Assembly: GCA_951799445.1 (NCBI GenBank)
Contig: OX637287.1
Location: 4,960,001-5,024,000, forward strand
DNA from: Pseudisothecium myosuroides
Taxonomy: Eukaryota > Streptophyta > Bryopsida > Hypnales > Lembophyllaceae
Length of the DNA: 64,000 nt
Reading direction: 5' to 3'
Shown here: piece after piece, positions 46,319 to 57,184 of the stretch
Position numbering within the stretch: the stretch's first letter is position 1
Layout of the letters: each line of letters opens with the position of its first letter
Program-made: the position numbers and the translations under genes
Notes under the pieces: generated by a model
Told to the model about the DNA's origin: nothing
What the model saw: the letters and a program-made list of their open reading frames with translations, nothing else
Databases searched by the model: none

Positions 46319-48276
46319 CCAAGTCACAGCTGAGCTCTCTGAATGCTCTAGGGTTTGTTTTCTTCGTCTTGAATGCTGAACATAGGTGTTGCAGAATAGC
46401 TTGTTCACAGCAAATGGCAGGTCTGTGGTATTGTGAAAACTATTGGCCACTGAACAGGGAGCGATAATGTGAATAACATTTGCTTTCGCCCTGTGGGAGG
46501 CGAGGTCACCTTGGGACTACTGGTCACCTTCAGCACCTCTAGGGAGCTGATGGCCTCTTTCAAATCGGCCACTGGAACGTGGGATTTCTAGAGCCCTGTT
46601 TACCTGGCTTACTGCAGTATTACAATACTTGCTGCAGTATCTGTCAATCATGTTTCGCAGCACATCTCTTTTGATTAAAGAGTGGAGAAGTCGATTGCTC
46701 CTGGAAAGCAATCTGGTGACAACTTTGGTCAAGAGTAGCAAGTCTGCTCAGCGTGCCGTACTTTGCACTTTAGGCATTGGGAGGTGGGGGTGGGGGTGGG
46801 GGTGGGGGTGGGGGGCACGTGGTTACTGAAGCTGTGATGGACCTCAAATATGATGTTGGTGGACGGCTTCAGAGATTTGGGATTGGTCGTGGAAGAAATC
46901 AATTATTAGTTGCATTCACTGGTGTTGAGCATATTTTGAAAAGATGGTCTGCTGGAGATTTTGAAGCCAATGTCAGCGCATAGTGAAGTTTACAGCTTTT
47001 GGCCTCGAGGCCATCAGATTACAGGTCAGTAAGGATCCACATTCTTTCTATTGTACTATCATTGAGTACAATTGTAGTATATAAGCATTTTTGACAACTG
47101 TGCACTATCTTTGTGAACTAGGAGCTGTCACACGGTTTGTTTTACTCAAACCAGAATGTACCATTGTAATAGTTTGTTGTAATTGTGAGATGATCGTTTT
47201 GCAAGTCAAGATTTTGGCACTTACGCATGATGATTGGGAATGAACTGCCTGGTGTTGGATTTATCTTTGGTGCTCACTTTACTAGTCATGTCACAGGCGA
47301 ATTTCAGCTCTTGTTTGGTGTGGTGTTGTGTGTTTGGCACATAGCAAACTTGTCAGTTGTTCTATGCAAGGACTCTGGATGTATTGCATACAAGGTTTGT
47401 CATGCATACGAAGAAGAGCCTGTTTGCAAGCGTCATGGCTGCTCTTTCTGAGACCTTTTTGTCTGTTTCTGAACTGATTTAACTAGAAAACAGAAAACAG
47501 AAAACAGCAGACGGAAGTCCTCCTCTTTGTCAAATTTACTTTTGTCAGTACCTTGCAGTCAGTAGAATTTTCTAGTTGCAGGGCATTCCTGATTGGAACT
47601 GTTATTGTACAGTGAACGTACAAGAGTAGTCAGCTTGATATTTTGTACGCATCCTCTGATGTTAGCTTGCTTGAATTAGTCCTCTGGACTCTGGAGCAGT
47701 TAACTTAACTTATCTGCGATTGAATATGTAGCATCTGGTTGTGCATGTTTAGATGGCTGTTTTTCTCTTAAGTACTCGAACAAGAACAGAACCAATTGCT
47801 AATGGATTCTGCAGTGATTACTGTGTGTGGAAGTGTTCCAATTACTGGAGTCTGAGTTTTGAACTCTGCAGAACATTACAGCTGCATCCCGAACTCCTTA
47901 AACCTGAGAACTCAGATCTCAAATTTGCTAAAAGAATTCAGCTCAGAATCTCATAGCAAAGACTCAAAAAAAAAAATTTAGAACATCCTAATTGTACTGC
48001 CGGAGGAGGGACAACTGGGCTCTTGTCACATGTCCCCAAATTGATGTCGTGTTCTACTTTTAACAATTAGAATATTGAGAAAATCTTTGAGAGGTTTTTG
48101 GTGATGAGATCATACACATTGCTTATCAAGTAGTGAAGGTGGAGGTAATGCTATTGGCCTTCCAGTAGTTCAATTTTTTTTGTCCACTATGGTAGTCACC
48201 ATGTTGCACACCTTCTATTTAAGATATATTTTGAAAGAAAATTCTTTGGAAGAAGATTATTTGGATTGGCCACTTA
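46319..48276 (+). other. 3' flank of the TBL gene, no gene recognised
   Basis: The first several hundred bases may be 3' UTR. A G-rich repeat lies at 46782-46815, and a three-fold AGAAAAC repeat near 47487. Frames at 47227-47451 and elsewhere show no known motif. Confidence 0.4.
46782..46815 (+). repeat. (GGGGGT)n G-quadruplex-prone run
   Basis: It holds five or more consecutive runs of five to six G separated by single T, about 460 bp after the TBL stop. It could form a G-quadruplex in DNA or in a long 3' UTR. Confidence 0.85.
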
Positions 48277-48681
48277 GAGCTTCTTCACCCATTCACGGTC
48301 AAGTTCTCGGCCCGGAGTTTGGGCGGGGCCGGGAGGAAAAAATGAGCCACCCATTCACGGGAAAGCTCCAAAAAGAGACCGGTCATGGGAAATTTCTCTC
48401 TCCAAACGGTAGGAGAGTGTCCCCGCCACCCGTTCCACCATGCATTGACTTTACAAGATTTTGTCAAATTTCTCGATTTTGGGGCTATTTCTTATACTTT
48501 TTTAATAAACCCACATGTTGATTGGTTCTTTACAATGACAAAGCATTAATGCTTGTAATTGACTCCCTTTGCCGTGTCTTCTTTCCCTGAATGGGTGGCA
48601 GATGGAAGCGGCCCGGCTTCTTCCGTGCCCGGGCTACCCCATTCCTCGAGCCGTTTTGGCCGTGAATGGGTGGCGATGCTC
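48277..48681. mobile_element. PIF/Harbinger-type MITE (405 bp), TTA TSD
   Basis: The left end is GAGCTTCTTCACCCATTCAC and the right end is its imperfect complement (GTGAATGGGTGGCGATGCTC). TTA flanks both ends (48274-48276, 48682-48684). The CACCCATTCACGG motif recurs inverted inside, near 48352 and 48590. It has the same superfamily signature as 33398-33754 but unrelated internal sequence. Confidence 0.8.
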
Positions 48682-48749
48682 TTAGGTATGTCATTAATAA
48701 GTGTGTGACAACATGGAATTTGTAAGGAATGTGACAGTACAGAAACAAA

Positions 48750-48965
48750 TCCTAAACTTCAGTCATTTAGTAGTTAATTTCATATAATAATATTATTTTT
48801 TAATTAGAAATAATAATAAAAAAATATTATATCAATTACATTTCAATATAGATTATTATTCTTTTTATTATACACCAATAAAAAACTATTAATATTTTAT
48901 TAGTAATACTATTTTATTGGTATTATTATATACTAAAATTGTTGTATAATGCATTTGTCAAATGC
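48750..48965. other. Extremely AT-rich block
   Basis: It has more than 85% A+T, with many AATATT/TTATTA palindromes and no terminal repeats. It may be a matrix-attachment-like or simply decayed region. Confidence 0.5.
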
Positions 48966-49448
48966 AATATTATTGTATTTGCATGTAGTTACTTGTGACT
49001 TTTGAGAGTGACATTCATAGGAATAGTGTTGTGGGTGTTATGTCCCATGCTAAGGCCATTTTTTAGAATTTATTTGGAAAACAAGATATATAAAGACAGA
49101 TTAATAGGTTCAAAGTTGCAAAAGCTATGGAATAATGTTTGTTATTATGTCCATATTTGTAGTTATATATAAAATTGCATACCAAAGTGTCCATGTATGT
49201 ATCCTTATATTATATACATCACATTTATATATTGTATCCATATGGGGAATAGACAAGACATGGACACAAATGTGGTTTGTTCTCTTGAGAACATAGTAAT
49301 TCCATAAAGTGAGTTTTCAACTTAGTACATCCATTTCCTAAAATTTTGTATAATAAAATAAAATGTCACATTATAAAGTTTAACTATAAATGGATCATAC
49401 TATAATAAAATTGTTTAATTACAAAGTAAGCAATTGGAATGTACTACA

Positions 49449-50594
49449 AGGTTGCTAGCATGTGACCCTAGGATCTTAACCTCTAAAGGACCGAGGCCTT
49501 TTTTCTGCCAAAAAACATTGAAAACTGCCATTTCTATAGCAAAGAGTAAATTTTTATTTATTTATTTATTATTTTTTCCACCTTGAACCATAGGATCTTA
49601 CACCTAACTAGTATTAAAAAGTGTGAATAAAATTTCAGAATTTTTGACCGCACAGATTGCAAGATATTTGCATTTAAAGTGGAAAAAATAAGTTTTTCAG
49701 CACATTGCGGGACCAAAGTTTTTGACTTTGAACATTTTTAACTTAAAATTTTTGCATTACAGAGTTTTGAGCTTTAAATCTTTATAGTCAAGAATTGAAT
49801 TGAGAATATAGGGGGGGAAAAAAGAAGGAAAAACTAAAATATTAATATATTTTAGATGGAATTAAAATGCACTAATCCCAATGGTGAGATTGTTTTAGCA
49901 AGTAAACTGAACCATGCAAATTTATTTATTTTGAAAAATTACAAAAATTGCATTTAGAAATGAATCCTACAAGTTATTTTTTTCAAGAAGATGCTCTAAT
50001 TGCCCAAAAAACAAGAATGTCCATAACTTTCTCATAACAAATCCAAATGAAATGAATCAAAGCTTTCCAGATATACAAAAATATAATCTATAAGGAAAAA
50101 AATTAAAAAATTAAAATTAAAATTTTTGCAATTTTTTTTGCTGCACCCCGTCCCCTATTTTGAACTTATTTAATCATGACTTTTGTTCCTGGGCACCGAT
50201 TGAAAACAAAATTATATTCTCACAAAGCTAATCAGCTCTTCTATCTTCAAAAAAAGTTTCAAAAAATCAAGACAAAATTTCAGCCCATAGGTACTTGCCG
50301 GAAATTGCATTTGTCTCCCGAAGGGACAACGGTCCTTTAGGGATTAAGTCTAAGGGTCTATGCATCTATACTATATGTACCTATACTATTGACGCCTTTC
50401 ATGGTTGTAGGATACCTGTGTTATAGATACCTATGTTGTAGATACCTATCCTATGTTATAGATACCTTCCATGATTATAGAGTACTTATGTTATAGATAT
50501 GTATGATATGGGGACCTTCAATGGTTGTAGGGTACCTATTTACATCAAAATTCAAGGCTCGTAGGTTCACATTTCTAAGCTCTCATGCTAGCAT
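49449..50594. mobile_element. Family H copy 2, split by a TTAA element
   Basis: The left end GGTTGCTAGCATGTGACCC and right end (complement of GATGCTAGCATGAGAGCTTA) match the family of 22872-23099. The interior has the same CCTATnnTATAGATACC palindromes. A family A element sits inside (49476-50347). The outer flanks ATTGGAATGTACTAC (49433-49447) and ATTGCAATGTTCTAA (50595-50609) agree at 12 of 15 positions and look like an aged target duplication. Confidence 0.6.
49476..50347 (+). mobile_element. TTAA-bounded element, family A copy 3
   Basis: It runs from TTAACCTCTAAAGGACCG to ACGGTCCTTTAGGGATTAA. The interior aligns with 6818-7732 and 26357-27290 (GATTGCAAGATATTTGCATTT, CCCAATGGTGAGATTGTT). 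It is nested in the family H element above. Confidence 0.75.
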
Positions 50595-50716
50595 CATTGC
50601 AATGTTCTAAATGTATAATCTTTAAGATTGTGCAATTGAATTCTATTATATTTTGAAAACAAGTATTTGAAATTGCCTTTGAAGATAAGAAGACTTTTAA
50701 TTATATATGTCAATGG

Positions 50717-51597
50717 TTAATTCCTAAAGGTTCATGACTATATTTCACCGAAATCTACTTCAAAATTGTCATTTCTAGTGCAAAGAGATATGATGCAAAA
50801 ACTATTTTTTGCATATTCAACTAGGATCTTGCATTAGACTTGTATAAGAATGTGTGGAAAAAATTTCAAACATTTTGACTATGTAGATTGTAAGATATTA
50901 GTGTTCAAAATGAAAAGAAGGGAGATTTTTGCACCTTACATTACTAGGTTTTTAGACTTTGAATCCCCTTTACTTAAATTTTGCTAACGGGGAATTGAGT
51001 TAAAAATCTACGGAATTTAAAAAAAAAATTAAATCCCAAAATTTCATTCTTAAAAATATTTTATAGTAGAATTAGGTATTTGATGGGAGGGAAAATCAAA
51101 TCATCAATAGTTATAAAATGGAATTAAAATGTGTCAATATTAATGGTGAGATTAATGTAGCAAATAATCTACATTCCATGGTCAATTTTTTTTTTGAATT
51201 TAAAATTTGAGTTAAAAAATGAATCATATACATAACTTTTTAATAAAAATGCCTTGATTGCCTCCAAAACAAGACTCCACGCAACTTTCACACCACTAGT
51301 CCAAATGGAATGAACAATGCTTTTCATATAAACATAAATATATTCTACAATAAAAGTGATAATAAAAATAAAAATAAATTGCAGTTTGTTTTGTATTGAT
51401 TGAAACATTTTGTGCTTAGAAAGGACATAGTTTGTTTTTTAAATCCTAAACACCAAATGAAATTTTTTTAAATTATATTTTTAGAAATTTGGTAAATTCA
51501 AAAAAGTTTCAGAAAATTACAATAAATTTTGACATCACAATAACCTCCTTGAAATACTTAAGAACAAATTTTAGGACTTTAAGCCTCTAGAGGTTAA
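50717..51597 (+). mobile_element. TTAA-bounded element, family A copy 4 (diverged)
   Basis: It runs from TTAATTCCTAAAGGTTCATG to AAGCCTCTAGAGGTTAA. The interior is homologous but more decayed (TAGATTGTAAGATATTAGTG, AATGGTGAGATTAATG). It is in the same orientation as the other three copies. Confidence 0.68.
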
Positions 51598-53663
51598 ATA
51601 TATTGGATCTTATGGTTACAATTGCCAAATTCTCTACAAAATAAAGTGAAGTGATGGAGTTATTAGTGACTGCTTTAGGAACTTCTACCTTTGTAGCGTA
51701 AATTCATTACAAGAACTAACAAGAATAAACAATTTTATTGACGGACTAATAATGTAGACTTAAACCTATACTTAAAGATCTTTTAGAAACAAGTTAGTGC
51801 AAAAAAAACATCATATCTTTCTAGATTTACACAAAAGTTCAAAATTTATACATTGAGATATTTACAATTCACCAATGTGGTTTGTACAGGTTCTTTGATA
51901 GCATACAATGCAATCAAGTTAAATTATGTACACTTATCCCTTACATGGGCACTACAAAAGCATGTAAAAACATGTAGGGATGAAAAAAATTACTCTTTTT
52001 GGCCTTTAAAGGATTAGTTTCATTGCCTTACAGTCAAACATAATTTTTGACTTAACTTTAGAATTCTAAATTATATTTGACTTTTAATCTTGTGTTTATA
52101 TTATATAGAACAATATATTGTCAATGAATGTAAAAAAACTCAGTGTTAAAAATTTTATAGCTAAAATGAAATGAATTGGTAAAAAGTAACAAAAACAATC
52201 CAATTAATTTGGGATTTTCAAAAGGTGCAAGCATCCGTGAAGAATAGTGTAGAAATGTCTTGAAGTGAATATTTTGTATTTTATGACCTAAACACCTTTA
52301 CCATGGACCTTCAAGCAAAATGATTTGGTACATTTTTATAATTAAACTTCGTATAAGTGGTCGATAGAATTTAGATATATTTAAAATGTGGAAAGATATT
52401 TTCACCTCAGTGTTGATTTAAAAAAAATCAAATTATTATGATTTTTAAAAGTATAATATATAAAATTTATAAAATTTAATAGAATAATCAAGGATTTTCA
52501 ACAACAATGAAGGTTGGAATGGGAAAAAACATTTTTATAATTTTATTTTTGAAATTCAATTTGAAGAAGAAAATACAAATGAATAACACACAAACATTGT
52601 ATAAATTGGATTCTAAGTCAATGAGCTTGCAATTGCAATTACAATTCATTGGATTTTTGGATTTTTTCCAAAATTTTAAACTACAGAAGAAAAATCAAGA
52701 TTTATTTTCATAGGTTTTTTAAATCAAAAAATAGATGTTTGACAATTTACAATCAAATTTGAACAATTGAATGCTCATGAATTTTTGAATGTGGGGACAT
52801 TTAGTGGGATATATTTACAATCTATTTATTAACCCTGAAGCACTCCAACATCCATATTCTAGACAATGAATAGAGGGCTTTAGGGCACTATTTAGTCTAA
52901 CTAATTTTTCATTCATCCAATGTAATACTTGAATCTAGAAAAGACAACATTCCTTAACCCCTTGAGGACTAAGCTGGTTTGAGCAGAAGTGGGATTTGAA
53001 ATTCAAGGTCACAGTTGAAGCCACCTCGGATGAAGCCGTTGGTTTACATGATTAATCTGACCGTATAGATATGGTATACACATATTTTAGCTCTTAATAT
53101 ATTTTTCGCATAATTTTTGAGCCGTTGGATTCTTATATTATAATGGAAATTGGTAGTTGCTGTGCAGGTTTCACCTCTTTGTTTTGGTAGCATGATTGAC
53201 TTCAAAAAATCACTAAAAATCAGCAAGCTCTCAGAATTGTTTGATTTTTGCGGGGTTGGAATACCTGCTAACGTACTGTCCACATTCGGAAAAAAAATTT
53301 GGACACACAACTGTCCTCAAATGAAGAGGATGGCCTAAAAAGCAGTTGTTCGAAGAGTGATTTCGGGATGCTGACTCAGTGAAGTAATTTCAGAAAATTG
53401 CATGTAAGTTTCCATTTTCGATCCTCCGGTCATTAGGACGCCTTTGCTGTCAACTGCAATGCGCAAAAAAAATAAAAATAAAAACACATTTTCTGTGGTT
53501 CGGATCTTACCATGAATGCAAATTCAATGTCGACCCCTCAAATGCTGGTCTTTCTGACGCAAGCCCTACCAGCCACCCGGGTACAGCCTATCGGGTCTGC
53601 CTTCCTGCAACGAACTCGGCACGTAGCCCGGGGCATTTATTGCAGGAACTAGGCGTACAGGAG
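51598..53663. other. Intergenic DNA left of the 3.5-kb duplication
   Basis: It is AT-rich to about 53340. Two solitary TTAA-type ends (TTAACCCTGAAGCACTCC at 52829, TTAACCCCTTGAGGACTAAG at 52954) lack recognised partners. From about 53500 to 53660 the sequence is GC-rich and not recognised. Confidence 0.4.
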
Positions 53664-53989
53664 TGTGGGCGCTAGATTACCCACCTTTGGTAATAAAGCG
53701 AATACCGACCAGGTTCTATGCCTTTATCCATAATTTTTAATATATGGGGGTGATGTGAGCGCGGTCCACTGTGCCTTCCAAGCAATGGATCTTTTTTGCT
53801 AATGTTTCCTAAGTGTCGTGGATGGCAGCGAATAATTAGTAATGCATGTAGTAACTCACAAGGTAACTACAAGCTCAGGGATAATGGTAAACTTCTAATT
53901 CCCTAACTATCTATCCTATGTCGAGGGTCGACTGGGTAGTTGGCGTCATTTCTAACGTCCCTAACTACGTAAAAAGGGGAACCCCTATG

Positions 53990-54930
53990 TTCCTTCCATG
54001 AACCTCCAAGGCTATCTTGGGTTTTTAAAACTCCACCTAGAAGTTCTACTTTTAAAAGCTACCCCTAAAGTTCCAACTTCGGAATGTAACTCTAGATTTT
54101 ACTTCTTTATCTTGATTCTAAATATTAACTACCGACTCTTACTCTATGTTTTGACTTTTGACTCTAGGTTTCTATTCCTAAATTAACTCTAAGATTTACC
54201 CTTGAATTTTAACTCTAGGTTTTTGACTTTTAACTCTAAATTTTACTTCTAAAATTAATCCCAAATTTTAACCTCTAGGTTTGACTCTACGTTTTCACTT
54301 TGACTCTAGATTTTTTCTACTTCCAACAACTAACTCTAACTTTAACTTCTACCTTTAACTTTTAACTTCTACTTTTAGCTTTTCACTCTAACTTTTTACT
54401 CCCCAATTGACTCTAAAGTTTAACCTTTAAATTTAATCTTAACTTTTGACTTTTGACTTTTGACTTTCTACTTCCAACTTTAATCCTATCGTTTTAATCC
54501 TAGTTTAACTCTAAGTGTTATCCTCCTAAATTTAATTCCAACTTTTAACTCTAGGGCTTAACTTCTAAACTTACTTCCACAATTTACTCTGAGTTTTGAC
54601 TTCTAATTTTAACTCTATTTCTAATTCAAAAAATCTACTTGTAATTTCTACCTCCTAAATTTAGTCCAAAGTTTTACTTTTTAATTTCTACTTCCCACTC
54701 GGATTTTTTACTCCTAATTAACCCTAACTTCCTTTTCTAAACTACCCTAAGGTTTCACTAGAAATTTTACCCCCCCTAAGTTAAAACTTCCAAATTAATT
54801 CTACTTTTTAACTTCCCACAGTTAACTCTAGATTTTGACCTTAGAATTTTAACTTCCCTAATTAAAATCTTAATTTAACTATAGGTTTTTAACCGTTATT
54901 TGATCTTTAATTTTTAATCCTAAACTCTCC
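53990..54930 (+). repeat. Degenerate AACTCTA/TTTTAACTT-rich array (unit 1)
   Basis: Dozens of variants of TTTTAACTCTA, TTTTGACTTTT and CCTAAATTAACTCTAA follow each other without a fixed period (roughly 12-16 bp). It resembles a decayed minisatellite. The counterpart in unit 2 is about 57510-58530. It is not the plant telomere repeat. Confidence 0.8.
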
Positions 54931-56021
54931 TTCTAATCTAATCCTAATTTCCGTCCATTGTTCCTTGTGGATCAAATTTAATTAATATTCCTCCATTCTA
55001 CCCCCTACCGCTTAACTTAGCCTAACGCGGTCAGTTTACGGTCGAATCTTAAGTGTAATATGTTTTTGGAAACCTCTATCACTAATCTATAATTTTTTGA
55101 ATCTAAACTTCTGAATTGCACTAATCTCGGGTGCTAATCACGCTCTAAAGGCTGATTAGGAAAATAAATGCTAATTAGGGAGAAACATCAAAGATTAAAT
55201 CAAAAACTCACCTCTTCACTACCGGTGTCGGAAATAACTTCGTCCATGTCCACGTGTACATCCTCACGCTCCATGGTAGTCTTTGGCTTTGTTTTGAATT
55301 TTTTCCGAGCTCACCGCTTATTGAGAAAATATTACAATTTTTGATGATCTAAACTCCCTCTTTCCGTTCCTCCTTTCTTTTCTTTCATCCTCTTTCTTCT
55401 ACACTAGCACTATTCCACCTAAGCTTTTATGAGTCTTACACTATAGTTTCAAACTTCAAGAAGGGTTTAAAGGTTCCTCTTACCTTCTTACACAACTTTG
55501 CTTTGTGTCATCGTAATCCTCTTCCCATCGGTCACTATGAATTCTCTAGATTTCTTTTCCTAAGCCTACCTACTCCTCACCTAGGCTACTATTTATCGTC
55601 TCTCACCTTTCTTGCCTACTTCTTCTCCTCCCTTCCTAATCTCTTTCCATTGTGTGTAGGTGTGAGTGGTGAGAGGAACAATTTTGTGTGCAGGTACGGT
55701 GGTGCTCCGCTCTCTTCTCCCTCCTTCTTTTTGTATTTTTTGCCCTAATCCTACTTCAACCCCACTTAGCACAAATTAGTCCAACATGCTTTTGGTTTGG
55801 TTTGTCTTTGTTTGTGATCTGGTTTGAGAAAACCAAAAAAAAAAAAAAAAAAGAGAGAATCAAAAATTTGGGGAGGAGCCCGAATGGCCCCAGCCTCCCC
55901 TGCTGTACCGAGAGCCTGCTGGCCCTCCGGCTGGCTGGCCTTCCCGGTTGGCTTGGCTGGCTGGGGGGTCGGCCAATTTAATTAAAAAGAATTTTAATTA
56001 ATTAATTAATTTTTTTTTGTT

Positions 56022-56118
56022 ATGCTGGTTCTGATTGTTGGCTGGCTCGTTATGCTAGTTCTGATGTTGGCTGGCGTATGCTGGTTCTGATGTTGGCTGG
56101 CCGTATGTTGGTTCTGGA
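56022..56118 (+). repeat. Minisatellite in unit 1 (GCTGGTTCTGATGTTGGCTG)
   Basis: About four copies of a 23-27-bp unit built on ATGCTGGTTCTGATGTTGGC. It occupies the position that holds a different minisatellite in unit 2 (59563-59785), between a TTAATTAATT tract and a TAGGCTAAA-type segment. Confidence 0.8.
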
Positions 56119-56399
56119 AAACTAGATTTCTGACTAAGGCTAAAAAGACTGGAATTTTGGCTAAGGCTAAATAAAAAGACTAGATTCTTGCTAACCTAGG
56201 GGGGGATAGAACTTTGGGGGGTGCTAGATCCACTAAGATTTTTGGGATACAACTAACTAAATAAAACTTTGGAGAACCACTAAACTCTCTTAAACTTTGG
56301 AAAATGACTAAACTTCACTAAGTGCAAAGGAACCTACATATCTTGGAAGTTAAACTCTGGAGGTTTCCACAAAGGTCTTGGAAACTAGACTTTGGATCT

Positions 56400-56890
56400 A
56401 AACACGGGGGAGGTGCAAAGCTTTGCCGTGAAATTGGTTTTAACACCAACTTTAGGACTTCTAGATTCCCTGGGGGTTCAAAGCTCCACCACCTACACTT
56501 TTAACACACGCTTTAGGACTTCTACTTTGTCACTAGTTCAAAGCTTTGCCGTTCCCAAGGGGGGTCCATACAATGAAAGAGACTTTAGAAGAGGGAAAAA
56601 AGTTAACTGTTAAAGAAACCACATATGGGTTCAAAGCTTCGCCGTCCCGGAGGGGGGTCCACACAATGAGAGAGACTTTAGAAGAGGAAAAAAGCTAAAC
56701 TTTTAAAGAAAACCACACATGAGTTCAAAGCTTCGCCGTCTCGGAGGGGGGTCCACTCAACAAGGAGAAGATTAGAAGAGGGTTTGGAATAAACTTAGCA
56801 AAAAACATGTACAAGGAGGTTCAAAGCTTCGCCGACCCGGAGGGGGGTCCACTCAACAAGGAGAAGGTTAGAAGAGGGTGTAAGAAAAAC
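56400..56890 (+). repeat. TTCAAAGCTTCGCCG array in unit 1
   Basis: Five or six irregular repeats of 60-105 bp carry TTCAAAGCTTCGCCG, then GGAGGGGGGTCCAC, then GACTTTAGAAGAGG or a related tail. The counterpart in unit 2 is about 60120-60480. Confidence 0.85.
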
Positions 56891-57184
56891 ACAAAGAGAA
56901 AACACACAAGTTAGACCACGTGGCAACACAAAGCTCACACGCTAAAGGCCCCCCAAAGCGGCATCGTCAAGGTACGGTGGGGGGTGACTTTAGGATTAGT
57001 GCAAGATACAAAAAAGACTCTTAAACTTCACAAGTTAGATCACAACACGTACAAGAGGGAGAGAGAGACTCTCCACTTACAACAAGGTACCAAAACTTCA
57101 CAAAAGAGTACACAAAGCAAGGTAGAAGGACCCCCAAGGACCTTCAAAGCTTGAAAATAGGCAACAATGGAGTCGAAAGTGCTC

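Larger units (their letters stand above)
53664..57184. repeat. 3.5-kb tandem unit 1
   Basis: It is repeated head to tail as unit 2 (57185-60817) with a period of about 3521 bp. It starts TGTGGGCGCTAGATTACCC and ends GAAAGTGCTC. From left to right it has a conserved 300-bp start, the AACTCTA-rich block (about 53990-54930), a conserved block around CTCACCTCTTCACTACCGG and CTCCATGGTAGTC (about 55200-55700), a GC-rich piece with a minisatellite (about 55880-56118), and a G-rich array (about 56400-56890). No ORF with known motifs is seen in either strand. Confidence 0.9.

Noticed and set aside
53990..54930. AACTCTA/CCTAAA-like words suggesting interstitial telomere repeats.
   Set aside because: The plant CCCTAAA repeat never occurs in tandem register here.
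56400..56890. Regular repeats with spacers, considered as a CRISPR-like array.
   Set aside because: Plant context, imperfect repeats of variable period, and spacers that are themselves similar.
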